A stretch of 64,000 nt of DNA from an uncultured Alphaproteobacteria bacterium. GTDB taxonomy: Bacteria > Pseudomonadota > Alphaproteobacteria > Micavibrionales > CSBR16-224. Below are positions 32,775 through 42,080 of this stretch, piece after piece. The DNA lies in assembly GCA_950054485.1 (NCBI GenBank), contig CATLPD010000003.1, positions 124,001 to 188,000 of the forward strand, given 5' to 3'. The notes under the pieces are model-generated. The model had not been told where the DNA came from, made no database searches, and was given only the letters and a program-made list of their open reading frames with translations. The stretch's first letter is position 1, and the number at the start of each line of letters is the position of its first letter. The translations under genes were made by a program, and so were the position numbers.

Positions 32775-33563
32775 TTATTGTTCGTAATTGTCAAGGTCGT
32801 CATATTCATCATAACTTCCTTGCGGTGTCGACATATCATAGGAATGATCGCGGATCAAAGCAATACGACGTTGTTCGTAAATACTTTTAATAGCTGAATA
32901 GTAATCCAGCGAGTTTTCACGCAGATCACTCAGGACATCAACCACTTCGGCTTTCTTGTGCAGGCCTTCTACACCGTTACGTGTGTAGTATATCCATTCT
33001 TCGCCTTCATCAAAGGTAATGATGCGGACAGGGTCAGCCAAAGCATCAACGCCCATACCGACAGAGTCACGCAAGCTGGATGGTCCCAATACCGGCCATA
33101 CCAGATAGAAACCATCGCCAAGACCCCAAACCGCCAGTGTCTGACCGAAATCTTCTTCCTCGTGGTTTAGGCCCTGTTTTTCGGCAACGTCAAACAAACC
33201 ACCCAGACCGACAGTCGTGTTCATAACAAAACGCGCGGCACTGACACCGGCACCGCCAACATCACCCTGTAGCAGGTTATTTGCAAAATAAAGCGGCGCA
33301 CGCAAGTTGCGCAGGAAATTACCAATCGCATTGCGGACAAATTCAGGCAATACAGCATTATAACCTTTGGCCAGTGGGTCCAGAACAATCAGATCAAGCC
33401 CTTTGTTCAGTTGTGTCACACCACGGTTAAACGGTTCCAACGGGTCAGGTATGACCTTTGTTGTATCCATCTGAGCGCTTTGTCCAGCGCAGGCTGTTAA
33501 ACTTAAACACATAGCAGTTACAATACATAGCTTCTTAAAGTTTAAAAAATTTGTCTTAATCAT
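32775..33563 (-). CDS. mlaA: MlaA (VacJ) outer-membrane lipoprotein
   Basis: The 262-residue lipoprotein has the lipobox LTAC (Cys25) and the MlaA signatures DPLEPFNRGVTQLNKGLD, VRNAIGNFLRNLRAPLYFANNLLQGD, RFVMNTTVGLGGLFDVA, DFGQTLAVWG and PVLGPSSLRDSVG. MlaA extracts misplaced phospholipid from the outer leaflet. The acidic C-terminus (DEYDDLDNYEQ) is an extra tail. It heads the mlaA-mlaC operon, with AAGGAA before the ATG, 75 bp downstream of the lptG stop. Confidence 0.93.
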   Translation of the reverse strand: MIKTNFLNFKKLCIVTAMCLSLTACAGQSAQMDTTKVIPDPLEPFNRGVTQLNKGLDLIVLDPLAKGYNAVLPEFVRNAIGNFLRNLRAPLYFANNLLQGDVGGAGVSAARFVMNTTVGLGGLFDVAEKQGLNHEEEDFGQTLAVWGLGDGFYLVWPVLGPSSLRDSVGMGVDALADPVRIITFDEGEEWIYYTRNGVEGLHKKAEVVDVLSDLRENSLDYYSAIKSIYEQRRIALIRDHSYDMSTPQGSYDEYDDLDNYEQ

Positions 33564-33638
33564 AATACGTTCCTTAATTTCTCTACCCCTTGCAAAAATA
33601 TGCCACCTCAGTTTACGACATAAAAATTTACGATTTAG

Positions 33639-34733
33639 TTAACCATCTTCCTGTTGCAATAACACAGCACTACCCAAAAGTATACTGACAATTGTCGGCG
33701 TCCACGCGGCAAGGAATACAGGTATTTTCTGCGATATTCCAAATGCTTGCAAGACAGAATCACTGAAAAATATCAGAAATCCCAAGAAAACACCAATAAT
33801 AACAAGGGCAACGGTGCCCCCTTGGCGTGTCGGCCGCATGGAAACAGCTGCAGCCAGAAAGATCATAGCTGCGAACAAGAAGGGTTTTGCCAGTAAAGAC
33901 TGGTAGTAAACCTGTAGGCGCTCGGTCGAAAAGCCCGTAGCTTGTAACGTGCCTATAAATTCGTTGAGCTTCCAGAAGGAGACGACTTGCGCTGTGGAAA
34001 AACTATCTATGATGTCTTGCGGCACAAGATTGGTATCAAAACGCAAGGTTTCGGTGCTTTTTCCGCGCGGGCGGTCCTTAAAGCTGTTGACGTCATTCAA
34101 TTGCCAGTATCCGGCCTCGAGTGTTCCAGTTTCGGCCTGTATCCGATGTTTCAAATTATTATTATCATCAAAATCGAAAATCAGAATATTTCGCACTTGC
34201 CATGTTGCGGGATCAAGTTTTTCTGCATTTAAAAGGGCATAACCGTTTTCGGATGATTGGCGCAGCCACAGCCCGCTTTCGGAAACCGCAACCAGATTGC
34301 CTGTTTTCTCGAACAATTTGTTTTGCATGACTTCATATTTATTAAGCAGCATAGCAGATAAAGGGTTAATCGCTGTTGTGGCGGCAACGCCCAGACAGAA
34401 AGCCACAAAAATCATAGGGTATGTGAATTGCAATGCCGACATCCCGGCTGCCCGCATAACGGCCAGCTCGCTGGTGCGGTTTAATTTCCAAAAGGTATAC
34501 ATGGCGCTGAATAAAACGACAAAAGGCAGAATAATTTGACCGACTTCAGGCAGTTTCAAAAGGCCAAGCACCATGGTTTGCGTCAGGCCGACGTTATGGT
34601 CTGCCCCGCGTCTTAAAAGTTCGATAAAATCAAAGATATAGACCACAAATAAAAGCAGAATTAAAAGAAAGAAAAAATGGTATAAGAAATTACGGCTGAT
34701 ATAGCGTGGTAATGTCGAAAACAGGCTGTTCAT
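33639..34733 (-). CDS. lptG: LPS export permease LptG
   Basis: The 364-residue inner-membrane protein starts at ATG 34733, overlapping the lptF stop by 4 bases (ATGA); a longer frame inside lptF is not the real start. It has six transmembrane helices, the first three at residues about 13-115 (FFFLLILLLFVVYIFDFIELL, VVLFSAMYTFWKL, FTYPMIFVAFCLGVA), a periplasmic beta-jellyroll and three C-terminal helices. ELAVMRAAGMS is the LptB-coupling helix. With LptF and LptB it drives LPS along the Lpt bridge. Confidence 0.92.
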   Translation of the reverse strand: MNSLFSTLPRYISRNFLYHFFFLLILLLFVVYIFDFIELLRRGADHNVGLTQTMVLGLLKLPEVGQIILPFVVLFSAMYTFWKLNRTSELAVMRAAGMSALQFTYPMIFVAFCLGVAATTAINPLSAMLLNKYEVMQNKLFEKTGNLVAVSESGLWLRQSSENGYALLNAEKLDPATWQVRNILIFDFDDNNNLKHRIQAETGTLEAGYWQLNDVNSFKDRPRGKSTETLRFDTNLVPQDIIDSFSTAQVVSFWKLNEFIGTLQATGFSTERLQVYYQSLLAKPFLFAAMIFLAAAVSMRPTRQGGTVALVIIGVFLGFLIFFSDSVLQAFGISQKIPVFLAAWTPTIVSILLGSAVLLQQEDG

Positions 34734-35860
34734 TTTACGGCCTTTCTTTTTACGGTTTTCTGACGCATAGCTTCGCCGGCGGGTGATATAATATAAATGC
34801 TGGCGGCAAGTGGAATTGCCACCGCGATATATAATAGCGGAATCGCCCAAATGCGGTCCTCAATCAAATTCGTCAGGGCAACAAAAAGACTTTCCAACAG
34901 GATAACAATCACAGCAGCCCATATAATACGGCGGGTATGCCCGCGTCGGTTGAATGATCCCACCAGCAGGCAGGCGAGCGCGATGCTGACAAAGCTGAAG
35001 ATAGAAAAGGGCATTGCGATGCGACGGTGAAGCTCCGCATTCAACAGATACATCAGGCGGTCGTTTCGTTTCACACGTTCATCAGTGGGGTTCAATAATT
35101 CAAAAATTGTGCGCTCGTCGGCCTGTTTTAAACGTGTGACGGGGGCTTTTTGGGCGTTTTCAACTTCTAGCGTATATTCCTTGAAATTCAGGATATCAAG
35201 GCTTTGCGTTTCGGTGCGATAATGCTGGCGCGTGCCGTTATAAACGACAACCTCGGTCAGGTTATCATCGCGCATCAGGATTTCGCCGCGTTCGGCGATG
35301 ATGGTCACGGGCGGCGTATCAGGGTCGCGCGTATCATGTATCAAAAGGCCGTTCATATCCCGGTTGGATGTGCGTTCATCCATATAAATCATCAGATCTT
35401 TGTCGATGGGGTTAAAGACCCCTTCGCGCAAAAGCAATCCTGCATATTGGGTTTTTAACTGTCCGCGTAGCAATTCAAGCTTGCCATGCGAGAAAGGCGA
35501 GCCCCACATCGTCAAAAAGATCATCAGCAGAAAACCGATCATTGCCATGTAAATAGCTGGCATCATCAATTGGCGCTGCGTTGCGCCGGATGATCGCAGG
35601 ACAATCAACTCGTTTTCTGAAATCATTTTATTATAGATAAAAATGACAGCTGTAACGATCGAGAGCGGCAAGATGACTTCCAGAAAGCGGGGGACAGCCA
35701 ACCCCAGCATTTTGAAAAAGCTGAGCGGCGGGGCACCCGTTTCAATGATAAGCTCCAGAAACCGCAGAGACTGCGTCAACATGACGAGCAACGTCAAAAC
35801 CAGGGTCACGAAAAAACAGACCCCGATCAGATTTTTTAGAATATAGCGGTTAATGACCAT
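34730..35860 (-). CDS. lptF: LPS export permease LptF
   Basis: The 376-residue partner of LptG has the same six-helix plus jellyroll layout. Family segments include RYILKNLIG at the N-terminus, SENELIVLRSSGATQRQLM (coupling helix), WGSPFSHGKLELLR and the late HRRIAMPFSIFSFVSIALACLL. The C-terminus is strongly basic. It is divergent from pepA across 69 bp, the arrangement also seen in gammaproteobacteria. Confidence 0.92.
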   Translation of the reverse strand: MVINRYILKNLIGVCFFVTLVLTLLVMLTQSLRFLELIIETGAPPLSFFKMLGLAVPRFLEVILPLSIVTAVIFIYNKMISENELIVLRSSGATQRQLMMPAIYMAMIGFLLMIFLTMWGSPFSHGKLELLRGQLKTQYAGLLLREGVFNPIDKDLMIYMDERTSNRDMNGLLIHDTRDPDTPPVTIIAERGEILMRDDNLTEVVVYNGTRQHYRTETQSLDILNFKEYTLEVENAQKAPVTRLKQADERTIFELLNPTDERVKRNDRLMYLLNAELHRRIAMPFSIFSFVSIALACLLVGSFNRRGHTRRIIWAAVIVILLESLFVALTNLIEDRIWAIPLLYIAVAIPLAASIYIISPAGEAMRQKTVKRKAVK

Positions 35861-35861
35861 A

Positions 35862-35889
35862 TTGCTTTTGTATCGCGCTTACTTATACT
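35862..35889 (+). promoter_or_regulatory. Sigma-70-type promoter for pepA
   Basis: TTGCTT (35862-35867), 16 bp, then TATACT (35884-35889). The pepA ATG at 35930 is preceded by AAAAGGA. Confidence 0.5.
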
Positions 35890-35929
35890 TAAAGACACTT
35901 GAGATTACCCGAAACAAAAGGACTTATCC

Positions 35930-37390
35930 ATGCTCAAAATTACTTTTTCTTCTTCAATGCCAAAAACGGTTAAAACGCTGGTCTTATTCGCTGCAGATGA
36001 TAAAAAACTCAGCGCGGAATTAAAGGCCTCGGCCAAGGCAGTTGATTTTGAATTTAAAAAGAAGAAATTTCACTCGCATACCGGATCCAAACAGGCTGAT
36101 ACGGTTGTTCTTGGTGGTTTAGGCGATGTTAAAGATCTGAACGACAAGACTTTTGAGGAAATCGGTAGTGCGATGGTGCAAAACCTGAAAGGCGAAAAAG
36201 CTGTTGTTGAGCTGGATGTGATCGCAAAACACGATATGGGTAAGGCCGCGGCCCTAATGGCAATGGGTGCATTGCTGAATTCTTATTCTTTTGACAAGTA
36301 CAAAACCAAAGACAAAAAGAAAAACGATAAAAAGAAATTGAAGGAAATCACTTTCGTTCTGAAGGATACTGCGTCAGCGAAAAAGCATTTTGCCGATATG
36401 CAGAAAATTGCCGAGGGTGTTTTCTTTACCCGCGATCTGGTTTGGGAGCCTGCGAACGAGCTGTACCCTGAAAGCTTTGCCAAGCGCGTTAAGGCCGAAC
36501 TGGCGCCATTAGGTGTAAAAGTCAAAATACTGAATGAAGCGCAAATGCAAAAGCTGGGGATGTGGTCTTTACTGTCAGTCGGGCAGGGCAGTGCACGTGA
36601 ATCACACATGGTCATCATGGAATGGAACGGCGCCCCGAAATCTAAGAAAACAAAACCCGTCGCTTTCGTTGGTAAGGGAATCACATTTGATACAGGCGGT
36701 ATTTCATTGAAACCCGGTGCAGGCATGTGGGATATGAAGTGGGATATGGGCGGCGCAGGTGCTGTCGTTGGCGCGATGAAGGCGCTGGCAGGACGCAAGG
36801 CCAAAGCCAATGTTGTTGCGGCGATCGCACTGGCCGAAAATATGCCGTCTGACCGTGCAACACGTCCGGGTGATGTTGTAACATCCATGTCGGGCCAAAC
36901 CATTGAAATTCTGAATACGGATGCCGAGGGACGCTTGGTCCTGGCCGATGCTCTGACCTATATGCAAAAGAATTACAAGCCCGAGCTGATTATTGATCTG
37001 GCGACATTAACGGGTGCGATATTGGTCGCGCTGGGCCATGAATTTGCAGGGGCCTTTACCAAAATCGCCGAAGATGACGTCAAGGAATTGCAATGCGCAG
37101 GACACGGCGTGGGCGATATGGTCTGGCCGATGCCGATGACAGATGAATGGGACAAGATGATGGATTCAGACATTGCCGATGTGCGTAATATCAGTATGGA
37201 TAAATGGGCGGGTAGCGCGACGGCTGCTGCGTTCCTCAGCCGCTTTATCGATGAGGGCCAAAAATGGGTACATCTGGATATCGCCGGTATGGCCTGGAAG
37301 CCGAAAGCAACGGACAGCCGTCCAAAGGGTGCCACCGGTTACGGTGTGCGGTTATTGGATCAGTTTATCCGTCAAACGATAGAGAAATGA
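35930..37390 (+). CDS. pepA: Leucyl aminopeptidase PepA (M17)
   Basis: The 486-residue cytoplasmic aminopeptidase has the M17 metal and active-site motifs GKGITFDTGGISLKP (Lys and Asp), MKWDMGGAGAV and NTDAEGRLVLADAL (the family signature), and the late GSATAAAFLSRF. The dimetal (Zn/Mn) site is complete. The N-terminal macro-like domain (residues 1-165) contains a Lys-rich stretch near residues 124-138 (KTKDKKKNDKKK), which is unusually basic. In E. coli PepA also binds DNA at cer/xer sites; no such role can be read here. Confidence 0.94.
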   Translation: MLKITFSSSMPKTVKTLVLFAADDKKLSAELKASAKAVDFEFKKKKFHSHTGSKQADTVVLGGLGDVKDLNDKTFEEIGSAMVQNLKGEKAVVELDVIAKHDMGKAAALMAMGALLNSYSFDKYKTKDKKKNDKKKLKEITFVLKDTASAKKHFADMQKIAEGVFFTRDLVWEPANELYPESFAKRVKAELAPLGVKVKILNEAQMQKLGMWSLLSVGQGSARESHMVIMEWNGAPKSKKTKPVAFVGKGITFDTGGISLKPGAGMWDMKWDMGGAGAVVGAMKALAGRKAKANVVAAIALAENMPSDRATRPGDVVTSMSGQTIEILNTDAEGRLVLADALTYMQKNYKPELIIDLATLTGAILVALGHEFAGAFTKIAEDDVKELQCAGHGVGDMVWPMPMTDEWDKMMDSDIADVRNISMDKWAGSATAAAFLSRFIDEGQKWVHLDIAGMAWKPKATDSRPKGATGYGVRLLDQFIRQTIEK

Positions 37391-37402
37391 TTTAAAAAAA
37401 TT

Positions 37403-37431
37403 CCAGCCCGTGTAGGGGCTGGTTATTTTTT
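37403..37431 (+). terminator. Rho-independent terminator after pepA
   Basis: CCAGCCC (37403-37409) pairs with GGGCTGG (37416-37422) around a 6-base loop, followed by TTATTTTTT. The T tract includes the stop codon of the convergent membrane-protein gene. Confidence 0.85.
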
Positions 37432-37929
37432 AAGTTCTATCAACTGGTGTTTTTCCAGCAGGCGGTAGCCGTAGGCATAACGGTGTATCCACCACGCAAC
37501 AGCCAGGCCGTAAGTGGCCCATTTGATCAACAGGATTTCCCACACATGTTCGTCCTGGAAGCGGACCATATCCGAATAGATGCGACCGGTATCCATGCCA
37601 TAGCTGCCGCTCAACGCGTTTGTGATCAATTCGCCGAAGTCTGTCATGTAATACATAGCAAGCGCGTTGAAGACCATGGCAATCGGAAAGGCGATCAGGT
37701 TTCCGATCCAGAAAATACGGATTTGCCAGTTATAGTGCGATTTATAGACAGGGTCTTCCGCGCGTTTACGTCCGTAATAGGCCATAAAGGCCGCGATCGT
37801 AATCGAAAGCGCGCCAAGGGCGAAAATAAAGCCCGATGATATAAAGCATGCAGCAACACCCGCCATCATCAAAATATAGATCGCGCGAAGGCGTTTATAT
37901 TCAGGTGTTTGTAAAATTGTTTCTGTCAT
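37423..37929 (-). CDS. Small integral membrane protein (DUF4870-like)
   Basis: The protein is 168 residues with four predicted helices (about 18-33, 37-51, 70-92 and 133-148). The motif SHYNWQIRIFWIGN after the second helix resembles DUF4870 proteins (SHYxxQIRTFW). Function is unknown. It is the last gene of the leftward grxC-to-here operon and overlaps the lysE-like gene by 4 bp (ATGA). Confidence 0.75.
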   Translation of the reverse strand: MTETILQTPEYKRLRAIYILMMAGVAACFISSGFIFALGALSITIAAFMAYYGRKRAEDPVYKSHYNWQIRIFWIGNLIAFPIAMVFNALAMYYMTDFGELITNALSGSYGMDTGRIYSDMVRFQDEHVWEILLIKWATYGLAVAWWIHRYAYGYRLLEKHQLIELKK

Positions 37930-38534
37930 GGTGATACCGCCAATAATAATCCAAATAATATAAGTAAAGCTCCGAATACCATGTTGATATGTTGCTCGGA
38001 TTTTTTCAAGTGTTTATAAACTTTGGGCCTGCGGATGAAAAATGTAAAACCTGCCCAAAACAAAAAGGCTGATGTAACCAAAATGGCTGCAAAAACCAGT
38101 TTTTGCGCCAGACTGTATGCAGGATCAATGACTTGTGTAAAGATAACCAGCATGAAAATCATGACTTTGACATTCAACAGATTTGTCAAAAGTCCCTGAC
38201 GAAAGGCTTTCTTGTAATCGGGCTTAATACGTTTATCGATTTTTTTAAGGCTGCCTCCGGCCCGAAAACTCTGAAGCCCTAGATACATGACATAGAGTGC
38301 GCCAGCAAGTTTGAATATCTTGTAAACCCATCCGCCGGCTGCCATAACAGCCGCAAGACCGATCAGAGCAAGAGCCATATGTATGATAACGCCGATGCTG
38401 ATACCGATATTGCAAAACAGGGCAGCTTTGGGGTCGCGTGACAGGCTGTATTTTGAAATCAGCAGCATATCCGGCCCCGGAATAATGATGGTGGCAAATA
38501 GAATGCCAAGCATAACCATTAAATCAGCGCCCAT
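37926..38534 (-). CDS. LysE/RhtB family amino-acid exporter
   Basis: The 202-residue, six-helix protein has the LysE/RhtB opening with IPGPDMLLISKYSLSRDPKAAL, then GISIGVIIHMALALIGLAAVM and LAGALYVMYLGLQSFRAGG. It probably exports an amino acid or derivative; which one is unknown. It is located 3 bp after the mutL stop and overlaps the next gene by 4 bp. Confidence 0.9.
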   Translation of the reverse strand: MGADLMVMLGILFATIIIPGPDMLLISKYSLSRDPKAALFCNIGISIGVIIHMALALIGLAAVMAAGGWVYKIFKLAGALYVMYLGLQSFRAGGSLKKIDKRIKPDYKKAFRQGLLTNLLNVKVMIFMLVIFTQVIDPAYSLAQKLVFAAILVTSAFLFWAGFTFFIRRPKVYKHLKKSEQHINMVFGALLILFGLLLAVSP

Positions 38535-38537
38535 GAT

Positions 38538-40367
38538 CTACTTTCTGCCAAACAGTTTTTCGATGTCGTGCAGCTTTAATTCGACGTAGGTCGGGCGGCC
38601 ATGATTGCATTGGCCTGAATGCGGTGTTTCTTCCATTTGACGCAACAGCGCGTTCATTTCATCAAGATTCAAACGACGCCCCGCGCGGACAGACCCATGA
38701 CACGCCATGGTGCCGCAAATCTCTTCCAGCTTTTCCTTAAGAGCCAGCGCCTCATCCATTTCGGCAAGCTCGTCTGCCAGATCGCGCACCAGTTTTTGAA
38801 CATTTGCGCGGCCTAATAGCGCCGGAATTTCATGAACGGCAATAGCGCCATCGCCAAACGGTTCAATAATCAGCCCCAGAGTTTCAAATTCTGTTTTGCG
38901 TGCAACAAGACGGTCAACGTCATGATCTTCCAATTCTACAATTTCGGGAATCAATAACCCCTGACGTTTGACACCTGTTTCTGCCATCGCAGCTTTCATA
39001 CGTTCATAGACCAGACGTTCGTGCGCGGCATGCTGATCGACAATGACAATTCCTGTCTGTGTTTGTGCGACGATATAGGTTTCGTGCAATTGTGCACGGG
39101 CTGTTCCCAGCGGGAAATTCTGCTGGGTTTCGTGTTCCAGCGGCGCGGCCTCGTGATATCGTGCGGCAGGGGCAGCTTGGGCCAGTCCTGTCAACGGGGA
39201 CATGGTGGGCATCGGATTGCCGGCGCGTCCGTAATAGCGATCGCCCTCGATCCCTTTGATGTGCGGATATTTATCGCCGGGCTGCATATATTCAATGTTT
39301 GTCTGCTGACCTGCCGCATTTGGTGCCATGCGCGACAGGGCATCTTGCGCAACAGTTGTTGATGCACGGTGTCCCGCCTCGTTCAGGGAATGGCGTAGGG
39401 CACTGACAATCAGGCCGCGTACCAGTTGGGCATCACGAAAACGGACTTCTGATTTTGCAGGATGAACGTTTACATCAACATATTCGGGTGGCAATTCAAG
39501 ATATAGGCACAGCAATGCATGACGATCACGGGCCAAAAAATCGGCATAGGCACCGCGTACAGCGCCGTGTAGTAGTTTATCTTTAACAGGGCGGCCATTT
39601 ACAAAAAGATATTGGTGCTGCGCGTTTCCACGGTTCAATGTTGGTAGGCCAGCATAACCGGTCAGTTTTACATCTTCGCGCTCGGCATCAATTTTTAATG
39701 CGTTTTCATAGAATTCACGTCCCATGACATCGGCCAGACGGCCGAGGCGCGCCTCGAACAGATCCCCCGTTTTGGCGGGCAGGTTTAAAGTCGTTTTGCC
39801 ATCGTTGACCAGTTCGAAATGAATATCGGGATAGGCCATTGCCAGACGGGTCAGTGTGTCCTTGACGTTCATGGCTTCGGTGCGCGGGGTTTTTAGAAAC
39901 TTTAGGCGTGCAGGGGTCGCATAAAATAAATCGGCGATTTCAACGGTCGTTCCCTTGGCATGTGAAGCAGGGGATACGCCAGATTTTTTACCGCCCTCGA
40001 CTGTAATTTTATGCGCATCGCCGTCCGCGGTGCGGCTTGTAATAGCCAGCCGGCTTACAGCGCCGATGGACGGTAAAGCCTCGCCGCGAAAACCGAGGGA
40101 TGCGATATGCACAAGATCATCGTCAGGTAGTTTGGATGTCGCGTGACGGTTAATACAGGCTTTCAAATCGTCGGCGCTCATGCCGATGCCGTTATCTGCA
40201 ACACGGATCATGCTGCGCCCGCCATCGCGCAATGTTACACTGACAGATGTTGCGCCGGCATCAATCGCATTTTCGACGACTTCTTTAACGGCTGCAGCAG
40301 GGCGTTCGATGACCTCGCCAGCGGCGATCTGGTTGATCAATGTTTCGGGTAAATGTCTGATAATCAT
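38538..40367 (-). CDS. mutL: DNA mismatch repair protein MutL
   Basis: The 609-residue GHKL ATPase has ERPAAAVKEVVENAIDAGA (E for hydrolysis, N for Mg), DNGIGM and GFRGEALPSIGAVS at residues about 92-105, and a C-terminal dimer/endonuclease domain with DQHAAHERLVYERM, ACHGSVRAGRRL and CNHGRPTYVEL. The metal-binding DQHAxxER motif, lost in E. coli MutL, is present, so this MutL is predicted to nick DNA itself and the organism need not use MutH. mutS is not in the window. Confidence 0.94.
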   Translation of the reverse strand: MIIRHLPETLINQIAAGEVIERPAAAVKEVVENAIDAGATSVSVTLRDGGRSMIRVADNGIGMSADDLKACINRHATSKLPDDDLVHIASLGFRGEALPSIGAVSRLAITSRTADGDAHKITVEGGKKSGVSPASHAKGTTVEIADLFYATPARLKFLKTPRTEAMNVKDTLTRLAMAYPDIHFELVNDGKTTLNLPAKTGDLFEARLGRLADVMGREFYENALKIDAEREDVKLTGYAGLPTLNRGNAQHQYLFVNGRPVKDKLLHGAVRGAYADFLARDRHALLCLYLELPPEYVDVNVHPAKSEVRFRDAQLVRGLIVSALRHSLNEAGHRASTTVAQDALSRMAPNAAGQQTNIEYMQPGDKYPHIKGIEGDRYYGRAGNPMPTMSPLTGLAQAAPAARYHEAAPLEHETQQNFPLGTARAQLHETYIVAQTQTGIVIVDQHAAHERLVYERMKAAMAETGVKRQGLLIPEIVELEDHDVDRLVARKTEFETLGLIIEPFGDGAIAVHEIPALLGRANVQKLVRDLADELAEMDEALALKEKLEEICGTMACHGSVRAGRRLNLDEMNALLRQMEETPHSGQCNHGRPTYVELKLHDIEKLFGRK

Positions 40368-40398
40368 AGGCAGACTATAGACAATTTTCAGATGATTG

Positions 40399-41706
40399 TC
40401 ACGCGTCTTGAGTTTGCGGATCTTTATCGAATTTTGCGCCTGATGTCAGCGCGTTTACAAAGATGGTTTCGTCCAAATTCGCACCGGTAAAGTCGGCATT
40501 TCGCAAATCGCAGTCAGTAAAATCTGTATGCGTCAGATCGGCGCCAGCAAAAGAGGCATAGCGAAAATCACTTTTTTTGCAATCGGCATAACGGAAAACA
40601 GTATCAGAAAGATTGCAGGGTTGTCTTTTTTCACTGTCACCGGGGCCTTTGAAAACCAGCGGGCCAAAATTTGAATGTTGCAGATTGGTGCGCACAAAAA
40701 TGGATTTATCCATCTTTGCCCCACGGCAATCCGCATGACGCATGTCGGCCTGGCGAAAATCAGATCCGGACAGGCGGGCGCTTTGCAGGCCAATACCCTG
40801 AAGGTTCATGTCGGCAAAAATCGTATCTTCGGACATGATCGCAGTCAGTTTTTTTTCTGCCAGACTTCCCAGTTTGCGCATATCATAATGGGACAGATTC
40901 ATCTGTTCACCGTGTTTACCGGCAGACCCGACCCATTGCACATGTTTCGCAACCAATTCATCCAATGACAGTTCGATTTCATCAAAGACTTCGTGCTGTT
41001 CGTCATCCAATAGGGTGCGTTTAAATTCAGCGCCGCCTTTCTCGCTGTTATCCAGACGTGTATCAGTCAGATTGGCGGCAAAAAAGTTCGCATTTCGTAT
41101 ATCGGCGTTATTCAGATTGGCGCTTTTTAGGTTGGTGCCTTTCATGCTGCAGTCACGTAAATCGGCATCCTCCAGGTTGACCTTTTCCATGATAGCATCG
41201 GAAAAGTCGGCATGGATGGCAGTGATACCCCGCATATTGACGTTAAAAAGCGTCGATCCTGTAAATGTGACATGGCCGGCTTTTGCATTACTGAATTCTT
41301 CGCCGGATTTTTTCATTTTGCGTTTGACGACCGATGCGCCCTCGCGCAGGTCAGCTTTTGAAAAATCGGCATGTGACAGGTTCGAAAACTGGATGTCCGC
41401 TCCGCGCAAATCGGCCTTTGAAAAATCACTGCCCTGCATATCACAATGTGAAAAATCACAGCCAAAAAGCGTCGCACTTTTGAAATTGGCCTTTTTCATG
41501 TTTGATTTTCTGAATACGCATCCGGTGAAGTCAGCCTGTTCAAAGCGTGCACCGTTAAAGTTCAACTCTGAAAAATCTTTATCTTTTATGACTGCACGCG
41601 CGCCGCCGGGTTTACCCGTTAGGAACATAACGTGGCGTCTATGGATTTCGGCAAGTTCTTCCTGGCTGACGACATCCAAAACATAATTTTCAGTGCGTTC
41701 ATTCAT
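40399..41706 (-). CDS. Pentapeptide-repeat protein
   Basis: The 435-residue protein is made largely of A(D/N)LxX pentapeptides in two blocks, residues about 45-225 (FNGARFEQADFTGCVF, LRGADIQFSNLSHADF) and about 290-425 (ADMRHADCRGAKM, LRNADFTGANLDETIF). These should form right-handed quadrilateral beta-helices, separated by a helical linker (LDELVAKHVQW). It has no signal peptide. Such proteins include DNA mimics that protect gyrase and structural scaffolds; the role here is unknown. Its start overlaps the grxC stop (ATGA) and it is followed by mutL at 31 bp, so it is part of a five-gene operon. Confidence 0.88.
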   Translation of the reverse strand: MNERTENYVLDVVSQEELAEIHRRHVMFLTGKPGGARAVIKDKDFSELNFNGARFEQADFTGCVFRKSNMKKANFKSATLFGCDFSHCDMQGSDFSKADLRGADIQFSNLSHADFSKADLREGASVVKRKMKKSGEEFSNAKAGHVTFTGSTLFNVNMRGITAIHADFSDAIMEKVNLEDADLRDCSMKGTNLKSANLNNADIRNANFFAANLTDTRLDNSEKGGAEFKRTLLDDEQHEVFDEIELSLDELVAKHVQWVGSAGKHGEQMNLSHYDMRKLGSLAEKKLTAIMSEDTIFADMNLQGIGLQSARLSGSDFRQADMRHADCRGAKMDKSIFVRTNLQHSNFGPLVFKGPGDSEKRQPCNLSDTVFRYADCKKSDFRYASFAGADLTHTDFTDCDLRNADFTGANLDETIFVNALTSGAKFDKDPQTQDA

Positions 41707-41987
41707 TTTGGTTTGGGGGTGTTGCTATTCTTTTGGTTACCAAGCATGGCTTCAAGTTTTCCTGATTTATCCAAGGCAAATAAATCGTCACAGCCACCAA
41801 TCGGTGTATCGTCAATAAAGATTTGCGGTACGGTGCGAGCGCCCGGATTGCGGCGCTTCATTTCGGCCTGGCCGTCTTCATCATGCGTGATGTCATAGGC
41901 TTTAAATTCAATATTTTTTGATTTCAGAAGGTCTAAGGCCTTATGGCAATAAGGGCAGTAATCTTTGAAATAAATCTCGACTTTAGC
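41703..41987 (-). CDS. grxC: Glutaredoxin 3 (dithiol, CPYC)
   Basis: The 94-residue glutaredoxin starts at ATG 41987, preceded by AGGAGA; an upstream ATG adds 12 unlikely residues. It has the CPYC active site (Cys12 and Cys15), the TVPQIFID cis-proline segment and the GGCDDLFALD glutathione-binding loop. It reduces disulfides with glutathione in the cytoplasm. It heads a leftward operon and is divergent from the bolA-grxD pair. Confidence 0.93.
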   Translation of the reverse strand, partial: AKVEIYFKDYCPYCHKALDLLKSKNIEFKAYDITHDEDGQAEMKRRNPGARTVPQIFIDDTPIGGCDDLFALDKSGKLEAMLGNQKNSNTPKPK

Positions 41988-42018
41988 CATATCACAATCT
42001 CCTGTTTTTTCAGCTCTA

Positions 42019-42047
42019 TTCATGATATATGATTGTAACAGTATAAT
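42019..42047 (+). promoter_or_regulatory. Sigma-70-type promoter for bolA-grxD
   Basis: A perfect -10 TATAAT (42042-42047) is preceded at 17 bp by a weak -35 TTCATG (42019-42024). An opposing weak promoter for grxC may overlap this region. Confidence 0.45.
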
Positions 42048-42080
42048 GCTATATAAAAAATTAATGAAAGGATTTTGCCG

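Noticed and set aside
41015-41686. Open frame of 223 codons antisense to the pentapeptide gene
   Set aside because: It is a mirror of the pentapeptide codons; the low-complexity Arg/Ser/Ala composition is an artefact of the repeat.
42019-42047. A strong promoter call for grxC on the opposite strand
   Set aside because: TTCATT-N17-TATACT can be found but both boxes overlap the bolA promoter region and the -35 is poor.
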